Shown: in pieces, positions 58,263 to 64,000 of the stretch
Position numbering within the stretch: position 1 is the stretch's first letter
How the letters are laid out: each line of letters starts with the position of its first letter
Source of the DNA: Malania oleifera
Lineage: Eukaryota; Streptophyta; Magnoliopsida; Santalales; Ximeniaceae
Direction: 5' to 3'
DNA: 64,000 nucleotides
Assembly: GCF_029873635.1 (NCBI RefSeq)
Contig: NC_080423.1
Span: forward strand, 94,955,191 to 95,019,190
Notes under the pieces: generated by a model
Database searches by the model: none
Told to the model about the DNA's origin: nothing
The model's input: only the letters and a program-made list of their open reading frames with translations
Position numbers and translations under genes: made by a program

Positions 58263-59869
58263 GGGCGACGCTGCGATATTGCAATCGGTCCTGCTCTCCT
58301 GGATGAGCCGAGTGAGGAGGGGCTGTTGCGGTGCCTGCACCAGAAAAATAATCTGCGTCCTAGTCCTCTACTTTGCGGCCGTGCTCGAAACCCACCTCGG
58401 GGTGGTCAGCCTCCTCTCTCACTGAGCCAAAATCAGCTTCCTCTAATGTCCCTCTGCAACAGTCCCTCAAAAACAACACCCCATTAGGCAAAAATACCAG
58501 GGGGGACAAACATACACCGCACGAAGCGTCACTGCACAGCAGCAAGACCGAGCAACGAGCAACTCTGGCTGAACTGCCAAATGAAGGGGCAAGGGCAGAA
58601 TCACCGACCCATGTACCAGCAGAACCCATGAAGCATAGCAGCAGCGCCATATACCATGCAACCACAAGGCATCAGCCCTTGTCCACCAGCTTTCCCCTTC
58701 TCGCAGCTCTGCCATCAGGGCGTGCAGAGTAGCAACACATCAGCGTCCAAACATCACACAGCAGCTGCATCTTGCTGTCCATGGCTGGGCCCCTCTCTCT
58801 CGTGCGGTCATTTCTTCTTATTCGTTTATTCTTTCTTTCTTTTGTTTTTCAATTATCAACAAAGTGAAGGTATTTCTTCTCAAAATCCTGTAAAAAAGGG
58901 AGTTTTTTGTTAATTTTAGAAAGAAATTGGTTTTGACATGGTGTGTTACGAAGGGGGAAGAATATAATAAAATGAATTAATTAAATTTGTTTAGAAAATG
59001 GAGTTTTATATTTAATTGAGTTAGTGGTTTCTTTTAATATGGTTGAGTTCAAATTAAGAGTGGGAATGATTTTAATTTAACATCCTTGTCATTATTTAGT
59101 CAGCCGTTAGTTCCTTAGTAGGAAGATGGTGGTGAGGGTGTATTTATGTTTGGGCAATTTAAGGGTGGGCAAGTGATAGTTAAACTATTTGTGTCGCAGG
59201 TTCTGGGTTCCGTATCAAAAGTTCGTTTTTTGTCTGCCTTTAAATTGTGATTTTGGTTTCGTAGACTTTTTCGTATCCTGGAAGTTAAAGGATTTGATAT
59301 TTTATTCGTCGCTAATGTGTATGTGTAGGTGTGAAATTGCATTTGTCCATTGCACTGCGAATGAAAGAATTTAAGAGTCCCTTTAACTTCACAGTTGTCA
59401 AGCCTTTAATAATGCGTGTAAATTCCAAAGAAGAGAAAAAGAAGAAAGCAGTGTGTCCTAATTGAGAGCTATGGGGATTAAGGGGTACACGTTATTGGGT
59501 TATATTGTAATGAAAGTGCGTGCTAGTTAATGTAGGACTTTAATTTGCGGAAATGTAGTTTTTATTTGTTAAATTAGTCTCACAATTTTGAAAATCCCCG
59601 AATCATGAAAAAAACTGAGAGTAATTCAGTAACCTTTTTATTTTCGATTGAGAAGAACGTAAATGTTGAGAACTTAAAAACGCATTCCCTGGGGAGCGAC
59701 TATCTAGGGGCCACATTGGGCGTGTAAGAAAGTGTATACAGAACACGAAGCACTCCTTGGCTTGGGTATAAATGCTTTCCGCCTTCTCCATAAAGGTGTT
59801 TCAGTGAGAAATCAGCTTGCTGAGAACAATTACAAAGAAATAGGTAGAGGTAGAAAGCGCAGTAGTTGA

Positions 59870-61590
59870 GGCCGTTTTTCTCTGGGAAAAGAGGATGCAG
59901 TTAACTTGGCCAGCAATGCCTCTCACAAAGCCGCAAATCGCCATGTGTGACCACTGTCCGGATTGCAAATAACCCATAACGTGGCTCAGCCCTTCAGTGC
60001 CAAGATTCTGTAGATCTCTATCCAGAGCAGTGAAAGGAAATATAATCAACAGATTCAGGCATCTACTTCATCCCCCACCGCGCCCGGGGGGAGGAAATCC
60101 CAGCGCACGGGCGGCCCGCACAACGAGAACGGAGCGGACCGCCGACCGGACCCCCACCCCGCGCCCCCCAAAAAAAAAAAAAACAAAGGAAAAAATAAAA
60201 CGAAGTAAGGAAGTTTAGCTACAGATATCCCCCACAGAAAATTTTTTCCACAGCACCATCGTTAGGCAGTCATTGCAGAGACTCCATATGAAGGTGCTGC
60301 TAAGTGCTTCTGATTTCAGAAAGTTTATTCAGCTTTCTGTAGAATGAGCTGAAAAGCTGCCATTTTTGTCAAGGGGCCCACTTGGACTCATTTGAGGCAA
60401 TTCATAAGGAATTTTAAGCAGCCAAAAAATTTTATGCTAGTCAAGTCCCCAATCAGGGGCATTCTGACAAAAAGAAACACCCAGATTAATGTCTGGAAGT
60501 TCATATTATTACTTACCACTGCAACCTTTTCACAGGCCAAACTAAAAATGTTAGGAAAATAGTGCTGAGTAGAGTAGAGTAAGCCAGCAGGCCCTGCACC
60601 ATTTGTCATGCCAAAATGAAATAAAATCCCCATTTCCCTCATCAAAGTGGATAAAAGAGAAAAGGACTTTCAAATCGTCCATCCATTGTGATCAAAGCCA
60701 TATTTTGAAGCAATGATCTTTCTCCGATAAGGATTTTTTCATTCGTGAATCTCCAAAGCCATTTTCTGAGGAGGATTTTGTTGAACATTCAGACATTTGA
60801 GACCTAGGCCACCAGTTTGAATAGGTTGCTTGACAACCCCACATTTAATTGAGTGATACTTGAACTCCTCACTCATGTTTCCCCAAAGGAATCTTTTGTG
60901 AATATCTTCTAATCTTTTAGCCACCAGGCATGGATAAGGAATAGGGTCATACATTATACCAGGATTTAAGAGAATACTCTTGATTATGGTCTACCTCCTT
61001 TTGAAAGAGCATTTTGCTTTCAACCAGTTTTATCTCATATCTCCCAATGATGGGTACAGGAGCCCTAAATGATTCAAAGGAAAGGTCTCCAACTTGCTGC
61101 CCAAAATACCAAATACAAAGGTGTCATATGTCTCATCACCAATGGGGATAAGCTCATTTTTCCCAAGCTGACCTTCAATCCTGAAATTTCTTCAAACAGG
61201 GATACATCACTTGGGAAATTATTGAGTTTCTGCCTCGCAAAATATTATGGTCTGCAAATAGGAGAAGAAATACTCCCATTTCCCAACTGTTTCTTCCAAC
61301 ACTAAGCCCCTAAAGAAGATCTCTGTGGCTTTCAGCAGCAGAAGGCTCAAAATGCCTATTACCATAATAAATACCAAAGGAGAGGGAATCACCTTGTCAC
61401 AAGCACCTGGAAGAGTGGAAGAACCCGAAGGGCAGCCATTAATGAGAATGGAAGTGTGGTGATGCATTTCTCAATCTATGTGCACCAGAAGTCCCCAAAA
61501 AAGCCATTTTTTAAGGATGTAGGGAAGAAACTCAACAGAACCAAAGGCCCTTTCAAAGTCAAGCTTACAAACCCCTCTTCTACTCACCTT
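59870..61590 (-). pseudogene. LINE RT fragment, second copy
   Basis: Same as 53560-55230. The stretch 60954-60739 is better preserved here (VAKRLEDIHKRFLWGNMSEEFKYHSIKCGVV as consecutive motifs), again showing that each copy has its own indels. Confidence 0.7.
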
Positions 61591-62202
61591 AGAACGTGAA
61601 TCAGCAATTTCAGCAGTGATGAAAACTGCATTACTCCTAATTTTCTATGGATATTTTTATTTCATTTCTTATTTAATAATTAATACACTCATTCGTCTTA
61701 ACATTTTCATTTTAAAACTTAATATTCTAATCCATATAACATAACTGGACTAAAAAAATTTAAAAGATGGCACATTAATAAAGTTAACGAAAAATGACAC
61801 CATTCTACAGTGCTTGTGGTTAAAATTCTACTAAACAAACTCCAGCTCCTCAACAAACTAAATTCTTGCCAAAAACAAATCAATGAAAGTAGCAGTCAAA
61901 TGGAAATTGTTTATTTTTCCCCAAGGGTAAAAATAATAAATAATTTTAAAAATAAAACCACATATGCTTATTGCATTTGAATTTCAATGGTGTATGTGCA
62001 CCAACAAGCTTTTCATGCCACCTAAAAATGGCTCCCATTGTTATGTGACGTCCTAGGTGTATTGATAATATTGACAACATTCATGTCTATCCATTTACAT
62101 TTTGGGATATCAACAAATCTGCTTACATTGACATCTAGAACCTTGATCAGAAGTACAAAATAGCAACATGAAAGCATAAATCAATTACAAAAAAAAAAAT
62201 TA

Positions 62203-62439
<237 letters not shown>

Positions 62440-64000
62440 TCAAGCTCCCAAGACAACAAATTCGTGCAATGAGGAGAAATCTGACTTATTGTTTTACTTT
62501 TTAAATAAGAAAATAACTTACCAACACACACCAGAGGGGGAGAGAGAGAGAGAGAGAGAGAGCCAAAAAAACACATGGTCCAGAAAAAGAAAGAAAAAAC
62601 AACATTACCAAGAAAATATCAATGTTAGCCATCCAATCACACTAGAGATCTTTTAATTACTCCATTTTGAAAGCAGTGGACGTGGAACACGACTGCAGAG
62701 ACAAGAACTTGACAGCAACTGCTTAAGTTGAAGAAATTTGATTTTGTGCAGTATCTGCAGAACTGCAGAAGATTTACTGTACAATCTTCATGCTATGGAT
62801 GGCTTAGGACATTTGTACTTCCATGGCTTAGGAAGGTGATAGCATATTTCACTTTTGATCTGATTTTGTCTTTGACATTACCCAATTATATGGAAGAAAC
62901 GAATGTCAGGAACATTGGAGCAGAATGCCTTGACCAATTTTTTGACAATTTGGAAAGAGAAAATAAAGAAACTAGTGAAGAGACAACCTTTGTTAGGTTG
63001 ATGACTTAGTGACCAGAAAAGTGAACCTGTCAAGGAGGATTTGATAAACAAGGGAATCAGTTATGAGGATTCTCTTGCTTTGAACTTTTTCCGTTGGTTT
63101 CCCTTTTTGTGTGCATATATTCAGCAAATACAGCCCTAAGAGTTTTTTCATTTTTAGTACAACCTGATTATTTATCAAGAATCAGGAAGATGGTGAAGAG
63201 GATCCACAGCCCTGATTTATAAGACAAGTCCTTCCTAGACGCCTAGAAGATGCCCATTATGTACTCCAAGGGGATATCACCCATGGACAAGGAAGTATAC
63301 AAACTATCAGTAACGACAGGAAAACAAAAAAACTAATGAGTTAACAAAAAATATCAGCTAATCCAGATGTATTACAATATGAGCAATTAATCCAAGAGTT
63401 TTAACAATGCTATCCAATTCCCTTTTATCTTTTATAATGAAAATTTCATTCCTTTGAAAGCTCTAGCATCCCTCAGCCTCCATCCAGAACAAAGACTGGA
63501 ATGGCATCCAATAAATCCTTCTCTTTCCCTGCATCTTGAGCCCCTAAAGTAGGCAATTATGACCCCACCATGCCAGCCACCACCCCATGCATTCCTACTG
63601 AAGTACACCAACCTCCACAACTCTCAGTCAAAAATGATGTAACAGATGATTATTCTTTTTTGCTGCATTTATTTACTTATTCCAACCCCAGAGTTAGATT
63701 CAGTTATTTCCCCTAACGAGTGTATTCGTTGTATTTTTTACCTCCTCTTGCAATTGAGATGTGCATTCAAAGGAACTTAAAGCTTAGTACACTTTGGCAA
63801 ATAAACATAAGCTTTTCAAGTGGCGGTTCAATAATTACTTTAACCTCAGATCTCTTGGCATCAAAAAAGCATCCTCGACACACCATCAAAACCATCCAGA
63901 GCAAAAAGTGCAATGGTTTGAATATTCTAAAAAACAACTATAAAATATATACTCCGACTGTACTAAATAAAAATACATAAACATTCCACTTTAGCTACTA

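Noticed and set aside
58117-58425. Open frames running across the N gap
   Set aside because: They are open only because N cannot encode a stop.

Overview
The window reads as nuclear DNA of a flowering plant, probably a eudicot. It is AT-rich, two plant genes with GT-AG introns are recognisable, and most of the rest is transposable element (TE) sequence: Ty3/gypsy chromovirus-type elements, a copia/Sirevirus-like LTR, L1-type LINEs, tRNA-derived SINEs, TRIM-like short LTR elements, a hAT-like MITE and many microsatellites. Nothing bacterial, organellar, rRNA, CRISPR or viral was seen. The species cannot be named from the sequence.

Layout. 1-3181: tail of a gypsy-type LTR, a short minus-strand TRIM LTR, and a complete 2,000-bp solo LTR with a 5-bp target duplication. 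3182-7700: no gene; microsatellites and unclassified retrotransposon-like DNA. 7700-31400: one large nest. A tandem-repeat-rich retroelement 3' region (7721-8332 and 29711-30948, followed by an LTR) was split by a copia-like solo LTR (8333-10424 plus 29546-29710). That LTR was split by a minus-strand gypsy element whose two ends come from different LTR subfamilies. Its polyprotein was in turn split by a complete plus-strand gypsy element (16070-25484) flanked by GGCAA. 31400-36150: a SINE, a hAT-like MITE and AT-rich DNA. 36145-37699: an intact two-exon LURP-one-related gene. 37700-46712: a SINE with a perfect 16-bp duplication, and a 4.6-kb LINE inserted into one of two copies of a repeated segment, the other copy serving as the empty site. 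47790-48895: a decayed second LINE.

49400-64000 holds the 3' half of the phosphoethanolamine cytidylyltransferase gene (PECT1) on the minus strand. Its last three exons lie close together (50195-50872). The next exon upstream (55849-55967) is separated by an intron of about 5 kb filled by a LINE fragment and an LTR-like insertion. A run of exactly 100 N (58163-58262) follows. After it, roughly 52.4-57.65 kb is repeated as 58263-64000 with many single-base indels, including a second copy of the PECT1 exon. This looks like two overlapping contig ends that were never merged, not a biological duplication.

The most interesting non-genic signal is that three gypsy LTR types here carry clusters of the palindrome TCGTCGACGA just upstream of the TATA box, while the copia-like LTR carries an array of a different palindrome with the same GTCGAC core, TCGGTCGACCGA. 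The plus-strand gypsy element is also informative: its pol frame is still open end to end apart from in-frame stops, almost all explained by C-to-T or G-to-A changes at CAG or TGG codons.
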